Part shown: positions 1 to 10,800 of the stretch, in pieces | How positions within the stretch are numbered: position 1 is the stretch's first letter | How the letters are laid out: each line of letters starts with the position of its first letter | From: Notamacropus eugenii | Lineage: Eukaryota > Chordata > Mammalia > Diprotodontia > Macropodidae | NCBI RefSeq assembly: GCF_028372415.1 | Contig: NC_092875.1 | Span: forward strand, 194,720,372 to 194,784,371 | DNA: 64,000 nucleotides | Reading direction: 5' to 3' | The notes under the pieces: model-generated | What the model saw: only the letters and a program-made list of their open reading frames with translations | What the model was told of the DNA's origin: nothing | Databases searched by the model: none | Made by a program: the position numbers and the translations under genes

Positions 1-718
1 CTATGGATTTAAAAAGACATGATGTCATTTATTTTATAATTTACTTCTTTGACATTGCAAACTCCAGATATGCACTACTAAAAATTCAGAAAAATCCTTT
101 TATTTAAGTGAGAAACTAGAGGGGAGATTATAATTAAGAAAATTACTAAAGTAAGTTTTCACCATTTATTTATATATGTGTATATATATGTGTACATACA
201 TATATATACATACACACACATACTTGGGCAATATGTTAGCTTGGAACTAATCAAGATTATATTTGAAAATATATTGTTAATATTTAAGAAAAACTAAAAT
301 TGTAAAAAGTTCTTAGCAAATAATAATCATACACTAAATCTTCTCTTTATAAAAACTTTTCCCCTACTGATGTTCACCATATTCCACTAGATACACCTTG
401 GGCTATAGCTATGAGTCATTACTTTAAATTGCCTTGGTTTATTAGATGAAATCCAAAATAGCTTCTGTGCCTATCTGGCAAGAATTGCATTTACTTAATG
501 AACACAGAGGTACCTACAAGAGATTAATGGGACTTTGATAAAGGGGTAGTTTAATTGGTGAAATAGCATATCTGGATTTCAGTAGGAAAAAGAGATGAAG
601 TAATACACATATGTGAATTATATTTAATATTATTATAATTTTGCTAATTGAAATGCTTTGGTCCTCTCACATAAAGAGTAGAAGGAAACAGATGTGCAAT
701 AAATTACCTGGAAATTTC
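1..718. other. AT-rich unique DNA, no gene seen
   Basis: I see no coding exon or recognisable transposon here, apart from the short TA/TG microsatellite near position 170-224. Reading frames are short and stop-rich on both strands. Confidence 0.5.
169..224. repeat. TA/TG/CA microsatellite
   Basis: Alternating purine-pyrimidine run built from tatg, tgta and caca units, directly readable. It could form Z-DNA or cruciforms, but nothing around it suggests a function. Confidence 0.85.
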
Positions 719-719
719 A

Positions 720-842
720 GTCACTCAGCAAATATTTACAAAGCTCCTATAATGAGTAAGGTATTCTGCTGGGCACTGTGTTAGGTACTAAGGGAGTATA
801 AAGGAAAAGTGCCTGTCTTTAAGGAGCTTACAGTGCTTTTAA
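720..842 (+). mobile_element. ancient interspersed repeat ('ctgggcactgtgttaggtac' type)
   Basis: Shows the order 'agcaaatatttacaaagc', 'ctgggcactgtgttaggtac', then 'aaggagcttacagtg'. The same order recurs at about 8870, 44580, 44870, 51090, 55320 and 63320. It is an old therian dispersed repeat. I do not assign the exact family, which could be L2-era or an old L1 3' end. Confidence 0.5.
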
Positions 843-1327
843 GGGAGAGAGGACATATACATAAAGTAATAGCTAGCAATTCAAAGTAGCACAAGCTAAG
901 TAAGTAATCAGTGAATAGTACAGACTGTAAAATGGTCCAAGAGCTTAGTGAAGGAAGAAGTTGGGGCTGATCTAATCTATCACAGTGCTCATGTTTGCAG
1001 AATGATAACGTAGAATGGAGACATATTGTACACAATGCTGTGGAATTCACCTGTAACACAAAGTGAAGATAAAAGATGAAGTAAGATCCCTGCCAGGGTG
1101 CTCAGAACCCAAGACTGGCACAAAGTTTGTCTACCATAAGCAACTTAAGTAGCTGGGTTTTTTTTCCCTCCCACAGAACAGATTTATCCTTTGTATAGCC
1201 TAATATGCCTTTAAAGATTTTTTCTTTTTAGTAGAATAATAATAATAATTCAATTTTGGCTACATATGGCTCTCTAAGAGGCTTGAAGTGCTCAATCGAC
1301 ATTATAACTTGCCTTACAAAGTAGATT

Positions 1328-1505
1328 TAGAGCTAGAAGGGAACTTCAGAGGTCACTGAGTTCAGCCCTCTTATTTTACAGATGAAAACGCCAATATTCA
1401 GAAGTGTTAAGTGATTTGCACTTGGTCACAAAGCTGGTAAGGAGCAAAGGTAGAATTTGAACCCAGGCCTTCCAGACTCTAAATTTAGCATGCTTTCTAC
1501 TACGA
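1328..1505 (-). mobile_element. MIR3-type SINE
   Basis: Antisense copy. It begins with the complement of the MIR3 tail ('agagctagaagggaacttca', 'gaggtcactgagttcagccc') and runs through 'cattttacagatga' and 'gaatttgaacccaggccttc' towards the tRNA-like head. About 180 bp and diverged. Confidence 0.75.
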
Positions 1506-1827
1506 CTGCTTCTTTTTTCTAAGATGGCACTTTTGCCTTCTTTTTATTTTTCACAGTTAAAAGGAAAAATGAGACACATAAAGGTTAAACTAAATGACTT
1601 CAAAAATGCATGATGTTCTAGCCAACCTCTCCTGTAAATGGTTGGAGGTCTACTTGGGCCCTGTGATTTTTCAACCATACAAAAAGTAAACAAGATGAAA
1701 AAACAAAAATGAGAGTGATGGATAGACCTAGTGGATAGACCTCTGCAAGTAGAGTCAAGAAGATTTTAAGTCTGAATCCTCTTTTTGGCACACAGAGTAG
1801 TGTGATCATGGTCAAGTCTTAGTTTCC

Positions 1828-2018
1828 TGGTGCAATGAAAAGAACATTCACTGGGAAGTCAGGAGACCTGGTTTCAAATGTCACTTCTTATGCTTAGTAA
1901 ACTTGTCAGACCTTAGACAAGTCATTCGTATCTTTGAACCTCAGTTTTTTCACATATAAAAAGAGGGGAACTAGCTGACCTCTGAGGTCCTTCCCAACTC
2001 TTGTCTTAGGATTCTCTT
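1828..2018 (+). mobile_element. MIR3-type SINE
   Basis: Sense copy with 'aagtcaggagacctggtttc', 'gacaagtcattcgtatcttt', 'acctcagttttttcacatat' and the family-specific tail 'ctagctgacctctgaggtcc'. Nearly full length. Confidence 0.8.
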
Positions 2019-2061
2019 CAATAAAGTGAGGTAAAATATACAAAGTATTTTCTCAGACCTT

Positions 2062-2294
2062 GTTATTTAGTTGTGTTGCACTTTTCTTGACCCCATTTGA
2101 GGTTTTCTTGGCAAAGATACTAGTTTGCCATTTTCTAGCCCATTTTACAGATGAAAAAACTGAGGCAAGCTGGGTTAAGTGACCTGCCCAAGGTCACACA
2201 GCTAGTAAGTATATGAAACCAGATTTGAACTCAGGAAGATGAATATTTCTAACTTCAGACCCAGCACTTTATCTACTGCGCTATCTAGCTGTCC
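2062..2294 (-). mobile_element. marsupial tRNA-derived SINE with RTE-like tail
   Basis: On the + strand the RTE-like tail comes first ('cttgaccccatttgaggttt', 'cttggcaaagatactag'). Then follow 'cattttacagatgaaaaaac', 'ggtcacacagctagtaagta' and the reversed head 'ctgcgctatctagctgtcc'. Full length. The head end abuts the TA/TG satellite at 2310. Confidence 0.85.
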
Positions 2295-2309
2295 ATATTC
2301 GGACCTTAA

Positions 2310-2560
2310 AGTTACACACACACACACACACGCATGTATATGTGTATATATGTGTATATGGAGAGATATAGGTATACATGTATATATATATATAATGTGT
2401 ATATAGAGAGATATAGATATACATGTATATATATAATGTGTATATGGAGAGATATAGATATACATGTATATATATAATGTGTATATAGAGAGATATAGAT
2501 ATACATGTGTATATATATATATACATATATATATGTATATATATATGTATATATACAAAT
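2310..2560. repeat. TA/TG microsatellite containing a 41-45 bp minisatellite
   Basis: After a (CA)n start the block contains four tandem units beginning 'tgtgtatat(a/g)gagagatat'. They start at 2351, 2396, 2437 and 2478. Units 2 and 3 are exactly 41 bp and differ mainly by one a/g change. The short tyrosine/isoleucine-rich ORFs here are translation artefacts of the repeat. Confidence 0.85.
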
Positions 2561-2663
2561 ATATGTCAATCATCATGATCTTATTCAGACCTAGGAAAAG
2601 GAATCAATAACTAAACAATAAAGAAAATGTTATTTATTTATACCTTATCTGGTTCCTACTAAC

Positions 2664-3075
2664 TAGGCAGCTATGGTGATAGACAGAGTACTAGACCTCA
2701 AGTCAGGAAGACCTGAGTTCCGATTACAATGTCAGATACTTTCTAGCTGTGTGAATCCGGGTAAATCACTTAATCTCTGTCTACTTCAATAATGAGGGGC
2801 ATCTAGTTGTGTGATCTTGAGCAAGTCACTGAACCCTCTTTACCTCAGTTTTCTTATCTATAAAGTGAGCTGGAAAGGGAAACTGCAAAGCACTTCAGTA
2901 TCTTTACCAAGAAAACCAAATGGGCTCATGGAGAGTCAGACAAGACAAACCACTGACCACCACCAACAAATCCCAGTAATAATAACAACAGGGTTGTTGT
3001 GAGGATAAAATGAGATCATATTTGTAAACATGCTTAGTGCAGTGACTGGCATGTAGCAGGTGCTCAATGAATGGT
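2664..3075 (+). mobile_element. MIR-like SINE split by a younger SINE
   Basis: The head and tRNA-like half lie at 2664-2790 ('aggcagctatggtgatagac', 'gtcaggaagacctgagttcc'). The L2-like 3' part resumes at about 2979-3075 ('cagggttgttgtgaggataa', 'tagtgcagtgactggcatgt'). The interval between them is a separate RTE-tailed SINE in the same orientation. Confidence 0.7.
2791..2973 (+). mobile_element. RTE-tailed SINE inserted in an older SINE
   Basis: Starts within the tRNA-like half ('catctagttgtgtgatcttg'), continues 'cctcagttttcttatctata', and ends with the RTE-like tail 'tgcaaagcacttcagtatct' and 'gagtcagacaagacaaacc'. It is 5' truncated and sits between two pieces of another SINE, so it is the younger insertion. 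Confidence 0.65.
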
Positions 3076-3929
3076 GTCTCCTAGCAAAAGCAAGACAGCC
3101 TGACTTTTAGGAGAGTTCAGTCATCGCACTGACTTTTTACCCATGTATTGCCAAATGCTGGTCAGGAGTTTTGTGCAGATAAAAGTTATGAATGCAACTC
3201 AGGTGTTTGCTTTCCCATCTCTCCCCCTCCCATCGACTGTTATGTTTTCTCTAGCAATCAAACAGTTAACAAGGTGGTTGGTCACAGAGCTAGGTACACA
3301 TTTATTTTCTGGTTATTGTGAGTCGGAACCTTGGAAATAAACCTAGTTTTACAGGATATGAGCAGGGAATGATTCATCTGGCTATTTTGAAAGTGTTGTC
3401 TGCTCCAGTTCCGGGAGAGATGCTGTTGTTTGCCTGCCCTCATTGTAGGGAAAGGCAGAAGTGAAGCGTATTATGTGACACCACGATTACTGGTCTTAGA
3501 TAAGGAGTTAGAAGTACAGGATCAACTCAAGGGCATCTAGGAAAAGGTTGTGAGGAATGGACTGAGAATTTATATTGAGAAAAGACCATTAAGGCAAAAG
3601 GAGAAGTTCATCCCTGAATTTGTCTAGGCAAAGGGCTTATTTGTTTTTCCCAGAATGAGGTTAATCATCCACACATCCTCATGAGAATCCCAATAAGCCT
3701 TTCAGTTATCAGTGTTTTTTAGCCAAAGCAGTATTAGTATACAGTCCCAGTCTCCCACGACCTTAAAGGAGCTGGACTCGAACCCGTGTTTTATCTCTCT
3801 TTTGTACCAGCTTATAGAAGAAAACATAAAACCCTATTAGAAATGCATTGGGATAGAATTTAATTAAGTTTAAGAGGCATTTCTTAAGTGCCTTCAATTT
3901 TAAGGTACTATAGCAAGGTTTTTTGGGAC
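3076..3929. other. no gene seen; unique or highly diverged DNA
   Basis: No coding exon is supported. The 65-codon ORF at 3143-3340 has no recognisable similarity. A motif 'ctggactcgaacccgtg' near 3773 looks like a reversed, decayed MIR head, but the flanks are too eroded to annotate. Confidence 0.4.
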
Positions 3930-4130
3930 ATAGGATTTTAGATTGGGAGTAAAAAGGAAGTTGAAGACTACTTGGTGCCCAACTCTCTCATTTTACAGAT
4001 GAAGAAAATGAGACCCAGAGAGATTAAGTGATTTGCCCAGTGCCACAGAAGTAATAAGTGGTAATTATAAATAATAACCCTAGTTCTTTGCTTGTGGAAC
4101 CACTTCTCTTTCTACTATGCCACATTATTT
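3930..4130 (-). mobile_element. MIR3-type SINE
   Basis: Antisense: 'ctctctcattttacagatga', 'gagagattaagtgatttgcc', then a decayed head ending 'ctttctactatgccaca'. Confidence 0.65.
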
Positions 4131-4171
4131 CTTCTCTAAGTAAATACAAAATAATTGTATCGGAGGGGGGT

Positions 4172-4342
4172 TTGGAGGAGAGTACAGATACTTACGAGCT
4201 GTGTGACCCTGGACAATGCTGTTTGCCTCAGTTTCCTCTCCTGTAAAATGAGAAGGAAATGGCAAACCACTCCAGGATCTTTGGCAAAGGGGTCATGAAG
4301 AGTCTGACAGGACTGGAAAATGACTGAACAACAACAACTTTC
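4172..4342 (+). mobile_element. RTE-tailed marsupial SINE, 5' truncated
   Basis: 'acgagctgtgtgaccctgga', 'gcctcagtttcctctcctgt', 'gaaatggcaaaccactccag' and 'aatgactgaacaacaacaac' identify the 3' two thirds of the element. Confidence 0.8.
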
Positions 4343-4344
4343 TC

Positions 4345-4392
4345 ACACCAACCCTGGAGCTCTATCCACTGTGGTCACCTAGCTGTTCACAA
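4345..4392 (-). mobile_element. SINE head fragment
   Basis: 'ctctatccactgtggtcacc' followed by 'tagctgttc' is the reverse complement of the SINE head 'gcagctaggtgaccacagtg'. Only about 50 bp remain. Confidence 0.5.
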
Positions 4393-4592
4393 AAGATCAG
4401 ACAAGAAATTATTTCTGCCCACAGAGAGTTTATTGTTCAGTAGAACTTTTAAACACCATAGCAATAGGGTATTTCTATCCCTACAGTTAGAATGAAATGC
4501 TGTAATAATAGTGTTAATAGTTTAAATTGGTATTTATGAATAATTTACTAGTCTACAACACTCGCTATGTGGTTACAAATAGAGTTAGGATC

Positions 4593-4780
4593 AGGTAGCA
4601 GATAGATTGCTGCATTTAGATTCAAGGAGCCCTAGGTTCCAATCCTACTTCTGACACTAGCTGACTGATCCTGAGTAAATCACTTAGCATCTAGTTCCCT
4701 GGAGAAACTCTCTAGATGAATTGCAATTGGTGGAGGGAGTTTCCCATGCTGACAGAGATCACAGATCTTTGTCTGTTGTG
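4593..4780 (+). mobile_element. tRNA-derived SINE, 'gaattgcaattggtggaggg' subtype
   Basis: Head-like 'agcagatagattgctgcatt', then 'tgactgatcctgagtaaatc', then a distinctive tail 'ttgcaattggtggagggagt'. The same tail type recurs at 10600 (+) and, reversed, at 7615 and 22835. It is neither the MIR/L2-tailed nor the RTE-tailed form. Confidence 0.6.
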
Positions 4781-5940
4781 CATGTGTTTACAAAGGACTC
4801 ACACTCATTTTCTCATTTTATGACTCTTAACTTGTATACAGATCTTTATATTACTACAGTGAAATACTAGGGAGTCATCTTACATTTAAAAGACACACAC
4901 ACACAACAACAACCACAAAATAACAACCCCCTTTTGCCCTTACTGAGGTTCATTCCTAGTCTATGTATTGCTTTGTTTTTCTGTGTTCTCTGACATAAAA
5001 GGAAAATTCTTATCCTTATCTTACAACTGACCCAGATCACTCATGCCGCCTAGATATGCCAGTGTTAGAGTACTTTCCCAAAGCTGAACACTTAGTAGTC
5101 TTCCATGTGGTAACAAGTTTCATAGCTTGTCATTTCCTGTGATCTGTTGTTTCCGGGCCACATTTCTCATGTCATTCCCAGTCCTTACATTTTGACACAG
5201 ACCTGAACAAAGATTATTTTAAGGAGCTAAGGTACAGATCTGGATCTGCTTATCTCTTGAGTCTGTCCTTCCCTTCTTTCTTCCTTCCCCTTTCTCATCC
5301 TACTCCCCCTCACTTCCCCTTCCTTGTAAAAATAAAGTCTTGAGCACTGGTCATAAAGGCACATTCCGTAATCAGTCTGGGATAAAGGAGTGGAGACTGA
5401 GTTGAGTGGAGGTGTGGGAGGAGGGAGGAACAGTGTGGATGGGGAGGAAGGACACAAAATAAAATGGACCTATATAAGGCAAAGTAATTATAGATACTCA
5501 GGAATATTTTTCTTAGCATTTGTGGGTTGTTCATTAGCCACCTATGAGGAAAGCTTAAATAACACCAAACGGTGTTAAATCAGTCCCTATTGTTAATTCA
5601 GTGACGCTATTTCCTAGAATAGAGGAAAGCTAGATAGGGTCAAAGAAATTTTGTCTTTACACCTGATCTACAGAACAAGGGATCGTCAGGTCACATGACT
5701 GCCACTTGGTACTGACTCGAATGACTGCTTTTAGAAATAACTTTGCAGCCTAGACAGAGGGTTTCCTGAGTCACCTCTCATGGACTGGAATTCAAATTTT
5801 TACCCAAATTTTCTTTTTTGTTGGTTTGTTATGAACTCAAAAGCAACTTATGTGAGCATTTCCACATACAGAGATTGAAAAAAAGGTGAGATGAATGTCT
5901 TTTACATGAATCTCTTGCATATAGATTTTAATTTTAAAGC
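4781..5940. other. no gene seen; CT-rich patch at about 5255-5325
   Basis: Unique-looking DNA. Short ORFs at 5227-5578 overlap on both strands and are proline/serine- or arginine/glutamate-rich because of a local pyrimidine-rich patch. None looks like a real protein. Confidence 0.45.
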
Positions 5941-5961
5941 ATATATTAAATTTAATATGGC

Positions 5962-6271
5962 GTGTTAGATTAGAGAAATACAAATTAAAACAACTCTGTG
6001 GTATCACCTGACACCTATCAGATTGGCTAATATAACAGAAAAGAAAGATGATGGATGTTGGAGGGCATGTGGGAAAATTGGAATGCTAATGCGCTGTTTG
6101 TGGAATTGTGAACTGACCCAATCTTTCTGGAGAGCAATTTGGAACTATGTCCAAAGGGCTATAAAACTATGAATACCCTTTTACCCAGCAATAGCACTGT
6201 TAGATTTGTATCTCAAAGAGATTTAAAAAAAGGAAAAGTACATACATATATATGTGTATATACACACACAC

Positions 6272-6364
<93 letters not shown>

Positions 6365-6905
6365 AAAAATATTTATAGCAGTTCTTTTTGTGATAAAAAT
6401 TGAGGGAATGCCCAGTAATTGGGGAATGGATGAACAAGTTATGGTATGTGATTGTGATAGAATGCTATTATGCTATAAGAAACCAAGAGCAGGATGATTT
6501 CAGAAAAACCTGGAAAGACTTATATGAACTGATGCAAAGTGAAATGAGCAGAACCAGGAGAACATTGTATACAGTGACAGCAGCATTGTATGATGCTTAT
6601 CTGTGAATGGTTTAGTTGTTTTCAGCAATAAAAGGTCCATGACAATTCCAAAGGACTCATGAGAAAAATGTTACCACCTCTAGGGAAGAGCTGATGGAGT
6701 CTGAATGCAGATTGAAACATACTTTTTTCACTTTATTTTTCTTGTGTTTTTTTTTCTGTTTTCTTTTATAGCATGACTAATATGGAAATGTTCTGCATTT
6801 GACCTATATCAAATTGCTTGCTTTCTCAATGAGGTTGGGGAAGAAGGGAGAGAATTTGGAACTTAAAATTAAATTTTAAAAAATGTTAAATTTTTTCCAT
6901 GGAAA
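5962..6905 (+). mobile_element. L1 3' fragment (ORF2 end + 3' UTR), split by a microsatellite
   Basis: The first part (5962-6240) decodes, with decay, to the L1 ORF2 C-terminal region. It parallels the intact copy at 20295-19597 (regions around 'QIKTT', 'TPIRLAN', 'CWRGCG'). After a (CA)n(TA)n block the ORF2 end resumes at 6364 ('atttatagcagttctttttg', 'aattggggaatggatgaaca') and passes into the 3' UTR ('gacaattccaaaggactcat', 'ctgatggagtctgaatgcag'). It ends near an A-rich stretch at 6900. 5' truncated and dead. Confidence 0.85.
6241..6363. repeat. (CA)n(TA)n microsatellite inside L1 ORF2 remnant
   Basis: About 65 bp of CA repeat followed by about 40 bp of TA repeat. It replaces the L1 segment that elsewhere reads 'tacaaaaatatttatagc' (complement seen at 19841-19860), so it expanded in place from a short TA/CA-rich stretch of ORF2. 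Confidence 0.9.
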
Positions 6906-7354
6906 ATTATTTTTTTAAAAAAAGAAAGTTGTCTCCCTTTTCCACTATTCACCATTATCATTGAAGAAATAGAAGGGAGTTGCATTGGACTAAGGAAAAT
7001 TTTGTGTTTTTATCTGATATATGTGTTGCCTTGGCCAAAATTTTCTATATTCATTGGCCAACTATGTTAATGGACTTCTCTATTCTTAACTAAGCTATTC
7101 CTCACACTGAAGAGGCAGTTTGTTGTTGATCCCAAACTTGAAACCCTTCCTGTTGGTAGAGCTTTCAGTAATTTATATAAAATTTACGTGAGTGTGCACC
7201 CCAGTAGTACTGCCTGTAAGAGTTCCATCTCTAGACCAAAATATTAGAGCTGGAATTTTGCGGGGGTCTCTACTCTAACAGATCCCATCCCATCAACTTT
7301 CAGGGGAAAAAATGAGACATGCAAACAAAAATTACTTCAATTGGCAAGTCTTGA

Positions 7355-7540
7355 GATTATAGATTTAGGGTTGCCAGGGAAGATCACTTGTCCTTCTTCC
7401 CTCATTTTACAATTGAAAAGACTGAACCTTAGAAAGGTAAATTGACTTGCTCAAATATCACATAAATAATGAGTAAATGAATCTTTATTTAAACATGTTT
7501 TTTGGCTTCAAATTCAGATCTCTTTCTACTATACCAAAGT
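7355..7540 (-). mobile_element. MIR3-type SINE
   Basis: Antisense: 'ttccctcattttacaattga', 'aaattgacttgctcaaatat', 'ttcaaattcagatctctttc', ending 'tactataccaaag'. Strongly diverged. Confidence 0.6.
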
Positions 7541-7614
7541 ATAATAGGTTTTAAAAAAAAAGTGATGCATGTAACATTACAGAGAGATTGGACCTGTCTT
7601 TTAATTGCTGTAGG

Positions 7615-7815
7615 AAAGGACCTCCAGGGTAAGGAAATTTTCTCTACTAAATCAGATCAGTTCTTTCCTTGAAACTTACAGGCTTAGAGAGTTGCCTACA
7701 GCATTGAGAGGCTAAGTAACTTACCCTGGGGTCACATAGCCAGTATGTATCAGAGGCAAAATTTGAACCCAGTTACTTCTAGGCCAGCTATCTACTATAA
7801 CATGCTTTCTTTTGA
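7615..7815 (-). mobile_element. tRNA-derived SINE (same subtype as 4593 and 10600)
   Basis: Antisense: 'gcctacagcattgagaggct', 'aagtaacttaccctggggtc', 'acatagccagtatgtatcag' and the reversed head 'ggccagctatctactataac'. Confidence 0.65.
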
Positions 7816-7865
7816 AAGGAATACACGTGGAGCCTTTCAAATGTAGAAATTTTGTTATCATTCCC

Positions 7866-8400
7866 ATTAATTGGGGAATGGCTAAACAAGTTGTGGTATA
7901 TGATTGTGATGGAATATTATTGTGCTATAAGAAATGACAAGCAGGATGATTTCAGAAAAAGCCTGGAAAGATTTACATGAACTGATGCAAAGTGACATGA
8001 GCAGAACCAGGAGAACATTGTACACAGTGACAACAATATTGTACGATGATCAGCTGTGAATGACTTAGATGTTAGCAATACAAAGACCCAAGACAATTCC
8101 AAAGACTCAAGATGAAAAATGCCATCCACCTCCAGAGAAAGAACTTATGGAGTCTAAATGCAGATAGAAACATACTATTCTTTACTTCTTTTTTCATACA
8201 ATTTTTTTAGTCTGTGTGTTTTGTTTCACATGTCTAATATAGAAATATGTTTTGCATAACTGCATATGTATAACCTATATCAAATTGTTTGACTCCTTAG
8301 TGGGGGGAGGGGGAGGAGGGAGAGAGAGAATTTGGAACTCAAAATTTTAAAAAGCTAATGTTAAAATTGTTTTTCACTTAATTGGAAAAAAATTAAAATA
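7866..8400 (+). mobile_element. L1 3' fragment (ORF2 end + 3' UTR)
   Basis: Starts 'cattaattggggaatggcta', matching the ORF2 C-terminal 'SIGEWLNK' codons. It continues through 'cagaaccaggagaacattgt' and the 3' UTR ('gacaattccaaagactcaag', 'gagaatttggaactcaaaat'), ending at an A-rich tail near 8400. The 70-codon ORF on the opposite strand is an antisense shadow. Confidence 0.85.
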
Positions 8401-8869
8401 TTTAGAAGTCTTAAAAAAAATTGATTGCTAAATCCTGGGAGCTCTGTGAAAAAAGAGCTTTTTTCAACTTTTGATCCATAATCTGTTCCACATGCTCCCC
8501 CATCCCCTTACCCTTAAGCAGTTCATGTGAGGGAGTTTCTGTGCTTCTTGAGACCAATTTTACTTAAAGAAAAGAGGGGGGAAATGCTATATGCTTGTAA
8601 ACATTATTATGTGATTATTATAATAATGTTTTTCTGACTCAAAGCTATTTTTTAATGCTTTCCATTCATATGGTGCTTGATATTTATTTTATCCTCATTA
8701 CAATCCAGTAAGTTTCATAGGGCAGGTATTATCCTTTACAGATAGAACTAGTAGGCAGATGGTACTTTTTGATCATTACAATGTTTTCCAAAGTTCTTTT
8801 GAATAGCATGTCATCAGAACAAGTGAAATTTCTTATCAAATTAAATCTTTAACAAATTCCCATCCCTAG

Positions 8870-9010
8870 TCATTCATTCAGTCAATAAATATTTATTGAA
8901 CACTAATTACCCTTTTAATGTTAAAGATTGACTATATGTTACACCGTGCTAAAGGCTGGGGATCCAGAAATGAAAAGAACAAGTCCCTGCCCTTGGGGAG
9001 CTTACACACT
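8870..9010 (+). mobile_element. ancient interspersed repeat (same family as 720-842)
   Basis: 'tcaataaatatttattgaac', 'caccgtgctaaaggctgggg' and 'cccttggggagcttacacac' appear in the conserved order. The material to about 9240 may be further 3' sequence of the same element but has no clear landmarks. Confidence 0.55.
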
Positions 9011-9339
9011 GATGAGGGAAGATAACACGCAAAAGGGAGAGAGTCCCCTATGGGGGAAGGTACCTACGGGGCCATGGTGAAGTCAAAGAAGGCCCAGAGT
9101 AGTGCAGCCAGGTGAGAAATGACATTGGATGATCTGGGCTCCTTCCTTAAATGGAGGTTTTTAGAGTTCATGGCTTCACCCTCCAATAAGAGGGGAGGGT
9201 AATCATGAAGTGAGAGTACCAAAGCTAATGAGGTCTTGCAGGAAGCAGAGGTTTTCTCAATAATGAGCTTCCTGTGTCAGGGAGGTCCCAACATGATGCA
9301 GCCAGGGGAGACACGAGAAGACAAAACCAGCTTCAATAA

Positions 9340-9440
9340 GACCAGTGAAATTAGATCTGAAGAAACAGGGCCACTGGGAGGTTTAGTGTCTTGCCTGAGT
9401 TATCAGCAGATCCAGAACTAGAACCTAGATTTCCCAACTT
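9340..9440 (-). mobile_element. MIR fragment
   Basis: 'gatctgaagaaacagggcca', 'gtgtcttgcctgagttatca' and 'gaactagaacctagatttcc' resemble the central core and head of an antisense MIR. Weak. Confidence 0.4.
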
Positions 9441-9477
9441 TGGAACAGTCTGTCATAATGGCTGCCAAAGTTTTGGA

Positions 9478-9700
9478 TTTAGCAGTCTAGAAGAACTGCA
9501 TGTGAATCCTGTCTCTGATCAGCCAAGGGACCACAAAGAAATTGCTTACCATCCGGGAGTCTCATTTTCCTCATTTGTAAAATGGAGAGAATAAGATCTA
9601 TAGTACCAACCCAAAAGCTAGCTATGATGCCCTAAGGAAATAAAGTATGCAAGGTACTCTGAAAACTTTGTGGTGTCATAAAAATGTCAGTTATTATCAA
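9478..9700 (+). mobile_element. MIR-type SINE
   Basis: 'catgtgaatcctgtctctga', 'ctcattttcctcatttgtaa', 'aatggagagaataagatcta' and the L2-like end with 'gtatgcaaggtactctgaaa'. Diverged but in the right order. Confidence 0.6.
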
Positions 9701-9949
9701 AGGTAGTTCAGTTTTTGTTTGTTTTTTTTTACTTTGCCACAATGACTGTGTTTAGATTACAACCAAACATCTGCCCAAAAAGTAAAAATTTCACTGACTG
9801 TAAACATTTAGCCATGTGCAGATGATTGATAATTAGTTTAGTTTTAGATAACTGGCTGAGTTTTTTTCACTTTTCTTCCAGAATCGTAAAGCCACTGCCT
9901 TACTGGCTTGAAGCCATTTCTTGGCCGCTTTGGCCTTCTGGTTATGTTG

Positions 9950-10158
9950 ACTACAATAATAATCTCTTTACATAGCACTTAAAAGTCTGCAAAGTGTTTG
10001 AAGCTCAACTCTAGGATGTATGTCCATTTTCCAGATGAGGTAACTGAAACTTTGAGAAGATGTGAGTAGCTCTTGATCAGTCACACCATTTAATAAGTGC
10101 CCAGGCCTCCCTGAATCCAAGTCTAACACTTTACGCTTTCTACCACACTGCCTCTTTC
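9950..10158 (-). mobile_element. MIR-type SINE
   Basis: Antisense: 'ctttacatagcacttaaaag', 'ccattttccagatgaggtaa', 'ataagtgcccaggcctccct' and the reversed head 'tttctaccacactgcctc'. Confidence 0.65.
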
Positions 10159-10599
10159 AAATAGATTTTAATGAAAATATTAAAACAATTCCAAACAAGA
10201 CCAGAGTTCTCATTCTAGTTCCTAAATAGGCAGGTAGACTATGAGGAACAATTACCTGAATTGTCCAATCTTGACATTTTTTTACATAGGGTAGTAACTT
10301 TATGTGAACCTATCCCTCAGACTCAAATTTGGGTGGCTCTAAATTTGTATGCTGGCAAATTGTGGTCATCAAGTTTCAGTTCCAAGTGGAGTAAATAAAG
10401 CAGAATGAAAGAAATCAGTGAATGCCATATATAGTAATTATATGAAAACTCAAAGATAAGACACATGAGAAGCAATCACAATTTTGTAGTAGGACAGACC
10501 GAAACCCAGATTTGTATAGAGTACCTCTAGTCTATATTAGCAAAAGTAAGATGAGAACTGAGTTGAGACAATTTATTTGACAGAGACAGAGAGAACAGA

Positions 10600-10800
10600 G
10601 AGCTGGCCTTACAGCCAGGAAGACTTGGTTTTAAGTTGGCCCCTGATGGATACTGACTGTGTGACCCTGGGCAAGGTCTCTTATCATCCCAGACAACTTT
10701 CTAAAACTCTAAATGGTAGAGCAGGTGCTGATCTGCATTGACAGAGGGAATTTCTTCACCATATTCCTTGTAAGCAAAGAAATCATAGATCTGGTCCAAA
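10600..10800 (+). mobile_element. tRNA-derived SINE, 'ctgcattgacagaggg' subtype
   Basis: 'gagctggccttacagccagg', 'tgactgtgtgaccctgggca', 'ggtgctgatctgcattgaca', 'gagggaatttcttcaccata'. The best-preserved copy of this subtype in the window. Confidence 0.7.

Noticed and set aside
2202..2576. Overlapping Tyr/Ile-rich ORFs of 81-124 codons on the minus strand
   Set aside because: They are translations of the TA/TG satellite in different frames, with no complexity or conservation expected.
3764..3800. tRNA-like 'cgaacccgtg' motif
   Set aside because: The reverse complement has a T-loop-like sequence, but the stem does not pair and no acceptor or anticodon arm is visible. A decayed MIR head is the better explanation.
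6139..6606. Thr/His/Tyr-rich ORFs on both strands
   Set aside because: They join L1 ORF2 remnants to a (CA)n(TA)n microsatellite; not a gene.
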